A stretch of DNA of 64,000 nucleotides from Bimastos eiseni (lineage: Eukaryota > Annelida > Clitellata > Crassiclitellata > Lumbricidae). A program made the translations under genes and the position numbers. Position 1 is the stretch's first letter, and every line of letters starts with the position of its first letter. This document shows positions 23,093 to 33,189 of this stretch, in pieces. The notes below the pieces were generated by a model that saw nothing but the letters and a program-made list of their open reading frames with translations, did not search any database and was not told the DNA's origin. The stretch spans positions 19,969,877 through 20,033,876 of the forward strand of contig OY365819.1 of NCBI GenBank assembly GCA_959347315.1. Reading direction: 5' to 3'.

Positions 23093-23697
23093 AGCCAGTT
23101 AAATCGATAAAGGACGGACCACGTGGTTTATCGGAGGGAAGCAAACGCAACCACCCTTCGTCATCGTCATCATCAGATCCTCAGCATACGATGACGTCAG
23201 TGGGATCTGCAGACGATAGCGTTAAATGTCGTCTGCTTCTACACAAGACGAAGCGTAAGCCACGCATTCTCTTCTCACAGGCCCAGGTCTATGAATTGGA
23301 GCGACGCTTTAAGCAGCAGCGATACCTGTCCGCTCCGGAACGGGATCAGCTGGCCAGCGTTCTTAAGCTGAGCTCACAGCAGGTCAAGATATGGTTTCAA
23401 AACAGGCGCTACAAGATGAAGCGCCAGAGTCAGGACAAGTCGCTGGAGCTGGCCGTTCTGCACTCCCCCCGGCGCGTCGCCGTTCCCGTTCTTGTGCGCG
23501 ACGGGAAGCCTTGCCTTGGGCCGGGCGATATTGGACTGGGCGGAGCCTATGGCCCGAATCCCTACAACATCGGACCGTTCCCGGGGTCTGGCTACCCATC
23601 AGCCAGCTATGGAATGTCATCAAACCTGGCCGCTGCCGCTGGTCAGGCCAGTGCCTTCGTCCAGTGCCAGCCACAATACACAGTCCGAACCTGGTGA
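23093..23697 (+). CDS. Nkx2-5: NK4/tinman/Nkx2-5-type homeobox protein, coding exon 2 (homeodomain)
   Basis: Exon 2 completes the protein. Numbered on the joined 509-residue product, residues 362-421 (23251-23430) are a 60-residue homeodomain from [10 protein letters not shown] to [12 protein letters not shown]. Trp48, Phe49, Asn51 and Arg53 are present, as is Tyr54, the hallmark of the NK2 class. NRRYK, not NHRYK, points to the NK4/Nkx2-5 branch over Nkx2-1/2-2. Residues 435-451 ([17 protein letters not shown]) are the NK2-specific domain, nearly the vertebrate Nkx2-5/2-3 form. The protein ends in VRTW, like GIRAW of Nkx2-5. A Ser run precedes the homeodomain. NK2 proteins bind TNAAGTG-type sites. 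The stop is TGA at 23695-23697. Regulation is not readable beyond the flanking CCAAT-rich block. Identity is secure at the NK4 level; exact orthology needs a tree. Confidence 0.96.
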
Positions 23698-24250
23698 CGT
23701 TAAAGTAGGACTGTCGAACGAACCAATCATCGACAGGTGTACTGACCACGTGATCGTGCGTCAGCGTGGCTGATTCAATCGGCAGCCAATCGGATGAGCC
23801 ATTTCACCCGCGCCAATGACGCAACAGTGGCTTTATTCGATTCATTCGAACTGGAATAATTACAGTGAAGGAGGTGTTATTTCTCGCCCCGCCTCTGTCT
23901 CACATAATGGGCGGGGCGATACGGTTGGCTGCTTTTAAGCGATGCGATGAAACTCAATGGGTAAAAAATCACAGTTCGTGTATATTAAGTTACATTTTTT
24001 GTTGGATAGGAAATGAACAAAACGACGCTCGCACGCCAAGCTACGAAATTTGGTCAACTTTCTTGGAAGTTTTAAACATTCTTTCTTGGAGAGTTCTAAC
24101 GTTGAGTGCGTTGCGTCGGCGCGTGGTCTCTCTGCGTCAATCAGCTTTCAAACCACGCCCTCCAATCCCACCTTAACCAATGGTGAGTCAAGCTGTGCGT
24201 CCTGTAGTTAACGCCCCACCAATCACGTCTAACTGGTCGAGAACAAGATT
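23698..24250. promoter_or_regulatory. CCAAT-rich block downstream of NK4 (3' UTR / flank)
   Basis: Six CCAAT motifs lie at 23723, 23786, 23813, 24162, 24177 and 24219, all on +, with a CCACGCCC (KLF/Sp-like) site at about 24153. No AATAAA follows the stop within this block, so the 3' UTR end cannot be placed. The function is inferred from motif density only. Confidence 0.3.
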
Positions 24251-24696
24251 AGACGTGCAACGGGAAATATGATAGAGAGAGACGGTCAGTGGGTTTAATG
24301 CCTCGCTTGCCGCCCCTCCATTTCACGAGCACCACAGCCACAAGTACAGAGTTGTTCTAGTCTGGCCAAGTGATTCGATTAACGATGATCTAGTAAACAA
24401 ATGCCTGTCAGTCTCCGCTTTGATAAACATCCAGGTGGCTGCTCCCTGCATCGACCGACGACGGGCTGGCAAGATGAGAGACCAGACCACTCTGCCTCCA
24501 GTCGGGGCAGGCCCATTAACTCACACGGGCTACTACCTACAATCATGGTGTCATGTGTAATGCCGTGTGTCATTTGACCAGACATTAATACGGCGCATTT
24601 TTAGTGCCCCTCAAATGCATGTTTTACCGCTCACATTCATCACCATGTTCTACCAGCGTTGTACATGCATTCTTCTCTCTTTGCCTGTCTGTCTTT
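24251..24696. other. Intergenic stretch, nothing recognised
   Basis: No supported feature. Confidence 0.5.
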
Positions 24697-24701
24697 GTGT
24701 C

Positions 24702-24776
<75 letters not shown>
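24697..24776. repeat. (GT)n microsatellite
   Basis: About 35-40 uninterrupted GT units, potentially Z-DNA-forming. Cys-Val and Thr-His frames are artefacts. Confidence 0.97.
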
Positions 24777-24778
<2 letters not shown>

Positions 24779-25040
24779 GCCACTGCCCGAACTTTCCCAA
24801 TGCTTGTAAAACTTGTACCCATCAATCCGTCTGAAACAATCTGGCATTCATGGCGCAGATGACCACACGAGCTTGAAAGAGTCCATCATCCAGGACCACA
24901 GCCACGTGATATTTCACCTCTGACCTCGACATAGGGCACTCTATGTTAGGCAAATATTTGGCGCCTCGCAGCCCTCCGGCTCCATCCGAATATCACCTCT
25001 TCTGTCCTCCGCCTTGAACCACTCCGGGCTAAATGGACCC

Positions 25041-25165
25041 TAAATTATCATCATCGCCATCGTCATCATCATCATCATCATCGCAGTTGTCTTTGTAAAT
25101 ATAGTTGTGGTTGTCATCATTGTCGTTGCCATCATCATCGAAATAATTATGATCATTGTCATCGG
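25041..25165. repeat. (ATC)n microsatellite, degenerate
   Basis: ATCATC runs at 25046-25083 and looser ATC/GTC variants to 25165. Confidence 0.9.
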
Positions 25166-25309
25166 CCATCGTTATGACCAAATTCATTATAATTTTTTTT
25201 TCAAAAGCAATGGCAGTATTTATAATTGGCGTCATTAGCCTACCACAGCATCACAGATTTACATTCACCAGCCAGAAATCTACTTCGCACGCAGTTCGCG
25301 TTCGATTTC

Positions 25310-25572
25310 ACTAGCTATTTAATTTCACAATCAATTTCTCACTCTATTTCACAATCTATTTCTATTTCTAGTCTATTTCACGCTCAGTTTCACAATCTAT
25401 TTCTCACTCTATTTCAAAATCGATTTCAAAATCTATTTCATAATCTATTTAGCAATTAATTTCATAGTCGATTTCACAGCCTATTTCACGCTCATTTTCA
25501 TTATCTATTTCACAATCTAACTCAAACTTTATTTCACAATCTATTTCATGATCAATTTCATAATCTATTCGT
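25310..25572. repeat. 12-bp minisatellite (ATTTCACAATCT)
   Basis: About 20 imperfect tandem 12-mers such as ATTTCACAATCT, ATTTCATAATCT and ATTTCTCACTCT. A Phe/Ser/Gln/Asn-rich frame arises because 12 is a multiple of three. Confidence 0.9.
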
Positions 25573-26051
25573 TCGGAGTTATAAGTCCACCATGCTTAGG
25601 CATTAGAGATAGGAAATTAGGAATAATTTCTCACAATGTCCAGTTTTTAGAGTTGGAGGAATTCAGATAGATAAACATACAGACAACCAGACAGACGCTT
25701 GGAGAGAAAGAGACAGAATGCAAGACAGTCAATGCCCGAAATGATGACCTAATTGTTCAACCTGTTTATTATAGAGATAATCCTATATAGAGCCAACAAA
25801 AGTGTACCCTACTTGATATATATATTTATAATATATATATATATAATGTATTTTATATGTATTGTATAACTGTATTTATATATACGAATTTGTGTATAAT
25901 TGCCTATACGCATACATACGTTTATGTATGGCAATTGTTCTTTTTCTAATTGCAATGGTTAATTGCCATCAATGCATTTTTTTGTCTGCGTTTTTCGCAT
26001 AATTATGATTCCACAAGAACTATTGGAAATGATCAATTGCGATGATAGCAG
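25573..26051. other. Intergenic stretch with short AT runs
   Basis: (TA)n-like sequence at 25815-25860; otherwise nothing recognised. Confidence 0.5.
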
Positions 26052-26095
<44 letters not shown>

Positions 26096-26117
26096 ACACA
26101 CACACATACACACACAG

Positions 26118-26151
<34 letters not shown>

Positions 26152-26155
26152 TTAT
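26052..26155. repeat. (CA)n followed by (TA)n
   Basis: ACACAC run from 26053 to about 26130, then alternating TA to 26153. Confidence 0.97.
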
Positions 26156-26269
26156 ATAGGTTCTGCGTTATGTTTTTTATTATGCAACTTATATCAAACC
26201 ATTGAGTGTTGGATATTTTCTAATATTATGACGAAAATATTAATGAAATTAATAATTAATATTATCATA

Positions 26270-26310
26270 TGTTATTGCCATTATTATTGTTTTTATTATC
26301 CTTTTATTGC

Positions 26311-26370
<60 letters not shown>

Positions 26371-26520
26371 TGTCAGTGCTATCGCTATTGTTGTTGCTAA
26401 TGGTACGGCTATTAATTGTTACTGTTGTCATAATCATTATTATCATTATTATTATCATTATCATTGTCATTGATATTATTATTATTATTATTATTGTTGT
26501 TGTTATTATTATTATTATTC

Positions 26521-26562
<42 letters not shown>
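26270..26562. repeat. (ATT)n microsatellite, two blocks
   Basis: Purer ATT at about 26311-26370 and 26480-26562, with a degenerate bridge. All frames are Ile/Leu/Asn artefacts. Confidence 0.95.
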
Positions 26563-27034
26563 TTCCATTGTATTTGTTGACGTGTTATTGGTTTGCCTCA
26601 TGTCGCTGTATAATATATAGAATTACATTAGGGCCAATGTTACGTGACCTATAAGAATTCCGTTTCTAAGACCATTGTTCTAAGATCATTGTCTTAAGAC
26701 CATTGTTAACGACGAAGATAATTTATTTGAGTTGATTTTAAGACTTTTTATACGAGAAATATATACAGGCGTTTTGTTAAGAATTTTTTGAAAATTAAAG
26801 AGTTGCAGTGTTTCACGAGGTGAAGTTTCTTTGCTTCTAGAATAAATAAATCGTGAAAATTTTATACATTATTCCAACACGCTTGAATCGAGTTAATCGA
26901 GTAAACGCTTCTCTTATTCTCATCGATTGACTTCTGTGGTGGCATAAGACCTCAATCTCCGCAATTATTGTCGAGCATTTGCTATAGAGCGTCGTTGTGA
27001 TATGGAGCCTAATGTAGCCTATAACAGAATTGTT
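26563..27034. other. Intergenic stretch with a 14-bp triplet repeat
   Basis: TCTAAGACCATTGT is repeated three times in tandem at 26665-26706 (one and two substitutions in the later copies). The rest is AT-rich with no recognised feature. Confidence 0.55.
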
Positions 27035-27620
27035 TTATATACAGCGTCCCTTAGAGATATCTACTCAGAGTCGCTCTCTGCGCTAACATAATAAATAATA
27101 TGATGTTAAACCTCATTTCTAACGAATAATGTCACAACTGTTAGCAAAACAAGTAAGTGCATAGTAAGCTGAAAAAGTCACCAGTGGTGCGAGGGTCCCG
27201 TCGACAGCTAACAGATGGGCACGGATGTCCAGACCAAACAGCAGTCAAAACTGTTGGGAAAGGACTTGATATCCTTGCAAAGTAACCGTCTCAGAGGTGG
27301 GTGGACAGCAGTGGTAATTTGCGCATAACAAGGAGTTGGCAGAAACTTTGTCGTAATCCAACAGAGAGCCTGTGAGAGGTCCGTTCAAAGTTCGATAAAC
27401 AAGATGTTTAGGTTCTATACAAACCAGAAGACAAAGCAGAACGAAGAAGCTCAACTACAAGAACTGAATGACCTCTAAAGAACCATAGCAGAAGAAGCGC
27501 AGAACATAGCAATGAATTCCAGTCCTTTGGACCTGCTACAGCATACATTAGACATCGCGAGAGACCTTGCAACACCGTTCGTGTGCGAAAGGCGCAACAA
27601 GAGTCAAGTGTATCCATTAA
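27035..27620 (-). mobile_element. LINE 3' end (family 1) with decayed RT end
   Basis: Minus strand: about 27617-27410 has GPKDWNSLLCSAL, a trace of the GP..WN.LP RT ending. About 27240-27140 carries the family-1 block (CATCTGTTAGCTGTCGACGG ... GTTTTGCTAACAG), and the terminus ACGCTGTATATAAAA is at 27035. Several frames are broken. Confidence 0.55.
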
Positions 27621-27779
27621 TCGCCTCTATTGTCCGCTGCATGGGTGTATACGAGAGAGGGGAACACGAAGAGGAAGATGAGAGGAATGTCTGCTGCATG
27701 CTGTTTCAACCTAAGGCCTTTTGAACTATATATACAGTTTACATGCATGTATACGACATTTGTTGCTCATCGGAAAAGG

Positions 27780-27832
27780 AGGTATATATATATAATATAT
27801 AAAATATATATAATATATATATATATAATCTT
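27780..27832. repeat. (AT)n microsatellite
   Basis: Alternating AT with AATATATAAAATATA variants. Confidence 0.95.
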
Positions 27833-28145
27833 TATAAGGAAGCTCTACATAGATTTGTTTCTTTGCTTGACGAGCAGCCATGCAATGTGGTGTAAACGTC
27901 GTATTGAACGTACATCGCATGATATCTATCGTTTGACTATTCTCGTGTCGATTATAGTTGAGCGATATAGTATTCTGCATACAATTCGAGCGTCCCTTCA
28001 AGCTGTCAAGGAACCTTGGGCAAGTCCATCACTTACAATTGCTCAGCCTCAGCGCCATTGGTGTTTTTGTCACAATTGCTGTCGCCGTTGACTGATATTT
28101 GATCATTATAACGAGATAGTAATTAATTAGATACATTAGGTCTAG
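27833..28145. other. Intergenic stretch, nothing recognised
   Basis: No supported feature. Confidence 0.5.
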
Positions 28146-28640
28146 AACTGTGGAAACTAACGATTAATTACTCGATTAATCGTTAATTTATTTTAACGAT
28201 TAAATGTTTTAACGATTAATCGTTTCGATTATTCCGCCCATCACTAGCATGTACCGGAAGTCTGAAAGAAACAACGTAAATCGCTTACATTGCAATATGG
28301 CGGCGGATAGTAATCGAGATATTACATATTGCACATTATCAGGCCGAATACATGAACATTTTGGATTTTAAGTATTAACTAACGGAAATATCGAAAATGC
28401 TGGTAAAGTTTACTGCATTCATTGCGACGAATCGTTTGCATACCACGGATCTAATGTTTCAGTATGAGCAAGAAAACCACCTGTTTTATTTTCTGTATGT
28501 AGGCCCTAAGTAAACTCAGTAAATGAGAATTTTAATTGAAATGTCATTAGCCTGTCTGACAAATGTAATTAAACACATTTTTGTGATTTAATCGAAATTA
28601 ACTATTAATTAATCGTTATTATTGCAATAGTAACTATCAA
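28146..28640 (+). mobile_element. hAT transposon relic with BED zinc-finger fragment
   Basis: The left side has CTGTGGAAACTAACGATTAA, then repeated ACGATTAATCG subterminal motifs. The right side has AATTAATCGTTATTATTGCA, the mirrored motif. About 28395-28460 on + encodes KVYCIHCDESFAYHGSNVS, fitting the C..C....YHG..SN core of BED fingers at the N-terminus of hAT transposases, followed by a stop. No clear target duplication was found, so the boundaries are approximate. Confidence 0.6.
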
Positions 28641-28854
28641 AATTGTATCAAACGTTAACAACTCTAATTAGATCTAATGTTGAGCGTCGTGCAGTGATCT
28701 CCGTTTTATTGTGTCGTTTGTAAAATCTGTGTAGAACACTTCTCCCAGTGTTCCGTTTATAAGAACTGATTATTCGTTTATGATGTCTTTCTAGCGCTTG
28801 ATCATTGACACAACGACGACCACACAGAACTAACTTATAACAGACTAAGCTGGG

Positions 28855-29385
28855 GCACCCGGCGTTGCCCGGGTAAAGACAAGTTTTTGGCCCTGGCGAG
28901 GAGGAAGCAGCAGCCGCCCCTCTAATGGGTGTTCTAGGTGTTCCCCGAGCGAACGGCGAAGGTATCGAGTGAATAGCTGTAAAAGTGTGCAAATGCATAA
29001 ACGCAGAGATAGACACAAAACATAGAATCTATAGATATACATGTAAACAAATAGTGTTTTTATTACATACCCATGTGACCGACTGTGCAATACTGTATAT
29101 ACTGTATGCCTGGTACGTGTACGATATATGTTGCAGGTGACATGTGCACGATCCTGACGAATGAGAAGGAAACTTTGCTTTTATGTGTGTGTTTGAGAGA
29201 GGTTTGCTGTAGGTTTTTGGTCCTGGAGACCAGGAAGAGGGTGGCTGCAGGGTTCAGGAATCCCTCTACTGCGTGTCCCAGGTGTTCACCGAGCCAACTG
29301 CGACGGTTTCGAGTCAATAGCTGTAAAACTGTGGAAATGCATCGCCGGACAGAGGGACACACAGAAAGTATTCTTTATTTATAAG
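28855..29385. repeat. Pair of diverged ~165-bp repeats
   Basis: 28882-29010 and 29212-29345 share, in order, AGTTTTTGG/GGTTTTTGG, CCTGG, a GGTGTTC block, GAGTGAATAGCTGTAAAA / GAGTCAATAGCTGTAAAA and AATGCAT. The first copy is preceded by the palindromic CCCGGCGTTGCCCGGG at about 28859. The family is unassigned; old retroelement duplication is likely. Confidence 0.65.
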
Positions 29386-29459
29386 ATATGTACGAAAAAG
29401 CTCAGCTGCCATGTTGGAGTGCACGTGTAATCATGCATACGTTCCAGAGCTAAATACAG

Positions 29460-29610
29460 ATAAATTGAGAGACTGATAGACAGACGGACGGACGGACGGA
29501 CGGACAGAGACAGACAGATAAACAAACAGAGACAACGACAGAGGCAGAAAAGAGACAGAGACTGAGACAATAACACACAGAGAAAAGGCAAGACCTACAG
29601 ACAGACAAAC
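29460..29610. repeat. (GACA)n / (GGAC)n tract
   Basis: GACAGACGGACGGACGGACG core at about 29479, then looser ACAGAGAC repeats. Confidence 0.9.
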
Positions 29611-30258
29611 AGATCCGTAGACATGTGTGTGCCTGGGCGCAGCGCGAATAATAAGAAACCTTATACATGCGACGCCGAATAACCTACACCTCGAAACCCT
29701 CCAGCTGTATACGCTCCCTACATGTATAGGGAATACCCCATCAGTCGAACAGTGGTATCTTTATAGAGTGTGTTTACCTTCTTTAAGATAGAGTTGATAT
29801 CAGAATGGACTGACCTCCCACGCTCTCCCTGAGGTCCCTCCCCTCCTCAATAAAAACTGCATGCTTTAGAGGCTTCCCTGAAGCGAATTAAATCATCGAC
29901 ATATACACTAATACGTGTAATTATATGAGTACATTCATATATTTGCCTTAACCAGCTGTATTTATGTAGAGTAATCGAGCACTTAAATGATATAGTGCCA
30001 CACTCCTTATGGTCCAAATTCCCGGCACAAGATGAAGACCCAAAGACTCTGAACGTACACGCCATCTGTCATAGATATGTGACACTGTTGTTGGCCCCAT
30101 GTCATGCGTTGGCCTGTATACCACTCTTACAGCTTATATGTAGGTATACCGTACACTGTTTTCCTAACCTTAGTAACACATTCGTTAGTAACGCCATTCA
30201 TCATCATAATTTATAGGCTAGCGCATGAGGCTATAGAGCATAGAACGCCACTGTGAAG
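29611..30258. other. Intergenic stretch, nothing recognised
   Basis: No supported feature. Confidence 0.5.
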
Positions 30259-30531
30259 CAGAGGTGTAACAACTTTCTTAAAACCGGGGAGCATAATTAT
30301 AAAAATATTGCGCGAAGCGGAAATTTTTTGCCCCCATTTTTGGAATGTTGTCTCCCCAACAAATTTTAAAATAGGGGGCACACATTATCTTAACAAAAGT
30401 CAGTCTTTGGAGAAACATAAAAGTGGGAGTGCACATGGGGACACTGAGCACTAAAACTGGGGAGTTTTGCTCCCCAGTTTTGAAACTGAGAGGGGGCGGT
30501 GCCCCTCTGCCTCCCGTTTGTTACACCTCTA
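30259..30531. mobile_element. Non-autonomous hAT element (Tol2-like ends)
   Basis: A 273-bp element. The left end CAGAGGTGTAACAA and the right end (reverse complement) TAGAGGTGTAACAA form terminal inverted repeats resembling Tol2/hAT ends. Flanks CTGTGAAG (30251-30258) and ATGTGAAG (30532-30539) form an 8-bp target duplication with one mismatch. An internal GGGGAG...CTCCCC hairpin (AAAACTGGGGAG / CTCCCCAGTTTT) is centred near 30467. No coding capacity. Confidence 0.78.
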
Positions 30532-30539
30532 ATGTGAAG

Positions 30540-31194
30540 ATATCTCGAAGGGGTACTACATAAATGTTCAATTACATTACACACATAGCCTTCACACATG
30601 CATACACACAAAATAATTTAATTGAATACCGCCTTCAGTCGCGTGAAAAAGACCCATGCAGTCTTCAAATATGGAGGTAAATAGATAGATGAAACCAATC
30701 AGAAAGACACAGGGCGATAAAGAGACAGAAAGCAAGATATTTGTATACCCTGAAATGGTGACCGGGGGTGAGGGCCAGCCACGCACCAGGCTTGTTCACT
30801 CTTCCTCCAAACATGACTAGGTCTCAAACCAGCCAACGCCAGAAGTGCATGCGTGGACCAACCACAACAAGGTTTTTGTGGGAGAATCATATAGAAGCAT
30901 GATCGAGAACAAGTCTCCTTGATAGACTGGCGGCGCCATCATAAACCTCGCTTGCAGGTCTAATGAAGCCAGGACATGTTTCCGCATGAGACATATTCGA
31001 CAACTTTCTCAGGATTATGTGCTTTTAAGAGGCATTTTGTTTACAAGTTGCCTATGCCATGTGACTGCAAGCGGTCGCGTCTCAATCGTGCATCGTATAC
31101 ACCCCTTATAGCCAAGCGTTTCATTTCGGTGGAGGGTGGCTGTCACTGCCATTGAAGTGACCACGACCGATAGTCAAAGATGGCTATTTGAGCT
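30540..31194. other. Intergenic stretch, nothing recognised
   Basis: No supported feature. Confidence 0.5.
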
Positions 31195-32825
31195 GGTTCG
31201 CGGACAAAACCCCTGAGACAAAACCCCTTCTGACAAACCCCCTCTGACAGAACCACACTAAGTAGGACAAACCCCCCTAAGAATAAATTTTTTTACCTTT
31301 TTTACTTTTATTATTTAAAAACGTGTGTATACTTTAAAGTCTGAAGTAAAGCATGTGTCATATGTGTCATTTCAAAGTCTGATGCGGTCACTCATGTATC
31401 GTCGTCCAATAGTTAGATAGCAAACAGTTAATTAGTTCCTTGGTCTTTTTGTTGTTAATGTATGATCTATGTACACTGAAGGCATCACTGCGTAATTCAT
31501 AGGCTATCTGTGACGAGTGTAGGACAAAAAACCCGGACAAAAATCCCCCGGACATAAGCCCCCGGACAAAAGCCCCCTGCACAAATGCCCCTCCCAACTA
31601 GTACAAAAGCCCCCCCCCAGTGTAGACCATAAGCTCGCCCAAATTATATATGCATGCTTGCATGTATGTGCATATAATGCATGGTTCTATGCACAATATG
31701 TACGTGTACATGGATGTGTCCGTATCGGCTAAGTTTTACTAAACCTGTAAAATATCTATTTTTAGCGGGTTGTCATATTGCTTTGGTTCCAATACCTGCA
31801 AAGTTTGAAGACGAAATGGTTTTTTCATCTATAGGGGTCTTCACCCACTCTCAGAGAGATGATTATCGCATGTCACTGACTGACTGTCACCAACTGTAAG
31901 CATACTTGCGACCTGACCTTCACTTATATTCTTAGATTATCATCTATATAGAGGTATTCACCCACTCTCTCTTACTAACTTCAGATGATTATCGCGTGTC
32001 ACTGACAGTTTGCTAACCTACTGTAGGCCTAGCTGCTTACTATAGCCGATGACCTTTGACCTTCACCGCTTATTAAGGCGTGTCACGTACTGTTTGTACT
32101 ATTTATGCATCCAGCAAGATAAATAAAGATTCAGAACTGGACTCACTTTGTCTCCTATGCGACACGATAATTAGTTGCATATATTATTTCCATATATTTT
32201 ACATAATGGCAGTTAAAAATATAACTTGTCATCATCTGTTCATACTTCACACTAGGTGGGCTTTTGTCCTGGGGGACTTATGTCCGAGGGAAGCTTTTGT
32301 CGTGGGGGAAGTTTTTCCGGGGTCTTATGGCCGTGGGGTGGGGGGCTTATGTCTGGAGGGGCTATTATCGGGGGGGCTTTTGTCCGTTCCCATCTGTGAC
32401 ACGGTTTCTTCAGATGAGTCTATGCAGAGCGTATGTGTGTTATCTGTGACACGATTTCTGATATAAGTTAGACTAGGGGGCGTCAATCCCCTCTAACTGA
32501 TGGAGGCAACCACTCTGGTTCCAAGTGTCAGGTAGTCAAGATATCCCCCTAAGACTCAAAAATACCTCCGCCTATATCTGGACGCCTCTGAGTTAGACCA
32601 ATAGTCATATTTAGTGTCACTTGTAATGCTATACAGACTTTGTTAGTAGAGACGGTTATTATGGTATGGCTTCTAATCGCAGAAGCTAGTTAGGGCAAGA
32701 GGGGGGTTGGTTTTGACCGGGGGGGGGGTAATGTCTGCCTAAAACAGGGGGGTTTATGTCAGAGGGGGAATATGTCAGAGGAAGTTTGTCAGAGGGGCTT
32801 TTGTCAGAGGCGTTTTGTGCTACAC
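31195..32825. mobile_element. Foldback-like element with inverted arms of tandem 14-16-mers
   Basis: Four blocks are built from GGACAAAAGCCCCC-type units. 31201-31280 and 31521-31620 read ...GACAAA(A)(G)CCCC, while 32255-32398 and 32699-32820 read the complement GGGGCTTTTGTC. Outer blocks share CTCTGACAAA / TTTGTCAGAG and inner blocks share CGGACAAAAGCCCC / GGGGGCTTTTGTCC, so they nest as outer and inner inverted pairs. Inverted arms of short tandem units define foldback transposons. The loop has no recognisable transposase and no target duplication was identified, so alternatives such as independent G-rich minisatellites remain. Runs of 7-10 G make quadruplexes possible. Confidence 0.6.
31822..32078. 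repeat. Tandem duplication (~115-130 bp unit) in the loop
   Basis: CATCTATAGGGGTCTTCACC...GATGATTATCGCATGTCACTG (31829 on) recurs as CATCTATATAGAGGTATTCA...GATGATTATCGCGTGTCACTG (31941 on). Both continue to a GACCTTCACTTA / GACCTTCACCGCTTA end. The second copy carries small insertions. Confidence 0.8.
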
Positions 32826-32839
32826 CCATTTGATCTACC

Positions 32840-33175
32840 GACCAACACACGACGAATGCCTCTTCTACATCCTCCTTGTGCCTCGACGAATATCGGCACG
32901 CGCGTCATCTTCCACCAGTGAGAGACTGATTACTCGTCGACACCGGCCGCGTGTTTGCGACTCAATCTCGGCAAGTCGTCGCCCAACGCTTTCGGCGCAG
33001 CTTGGCCCAGAAACTGAACATCCATGCCAACTGTCAGTTATCAACGGAAATTCGTTGGCTTGTTCCACTTTGGTGCATGGCCAGCCATTATTGACCCATT
33101 TCTTGAACTGTATTGCTAATTATTTTATCAAGAGAGAGCGCCTCTGAGATGATTTCATGAAGAGACGCTATATCA
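32840..33175 (+). mobile_element. LINE 3' end (family 1), plus orientation
   Basis: Shows CATCCATGCCAACTGTCAGT, then ACGGAAATTCGTTGGCTTGTTCC, the family-1 order, and ends GAGACGCTATATCAAG at about 33163. An open + frame (32815-33147) covers it but is not a preserved protein. It directly abuts the satellite array. Confidence 0.55.
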
Positions 33176-33189
33176 AGCTTTCATATCAT

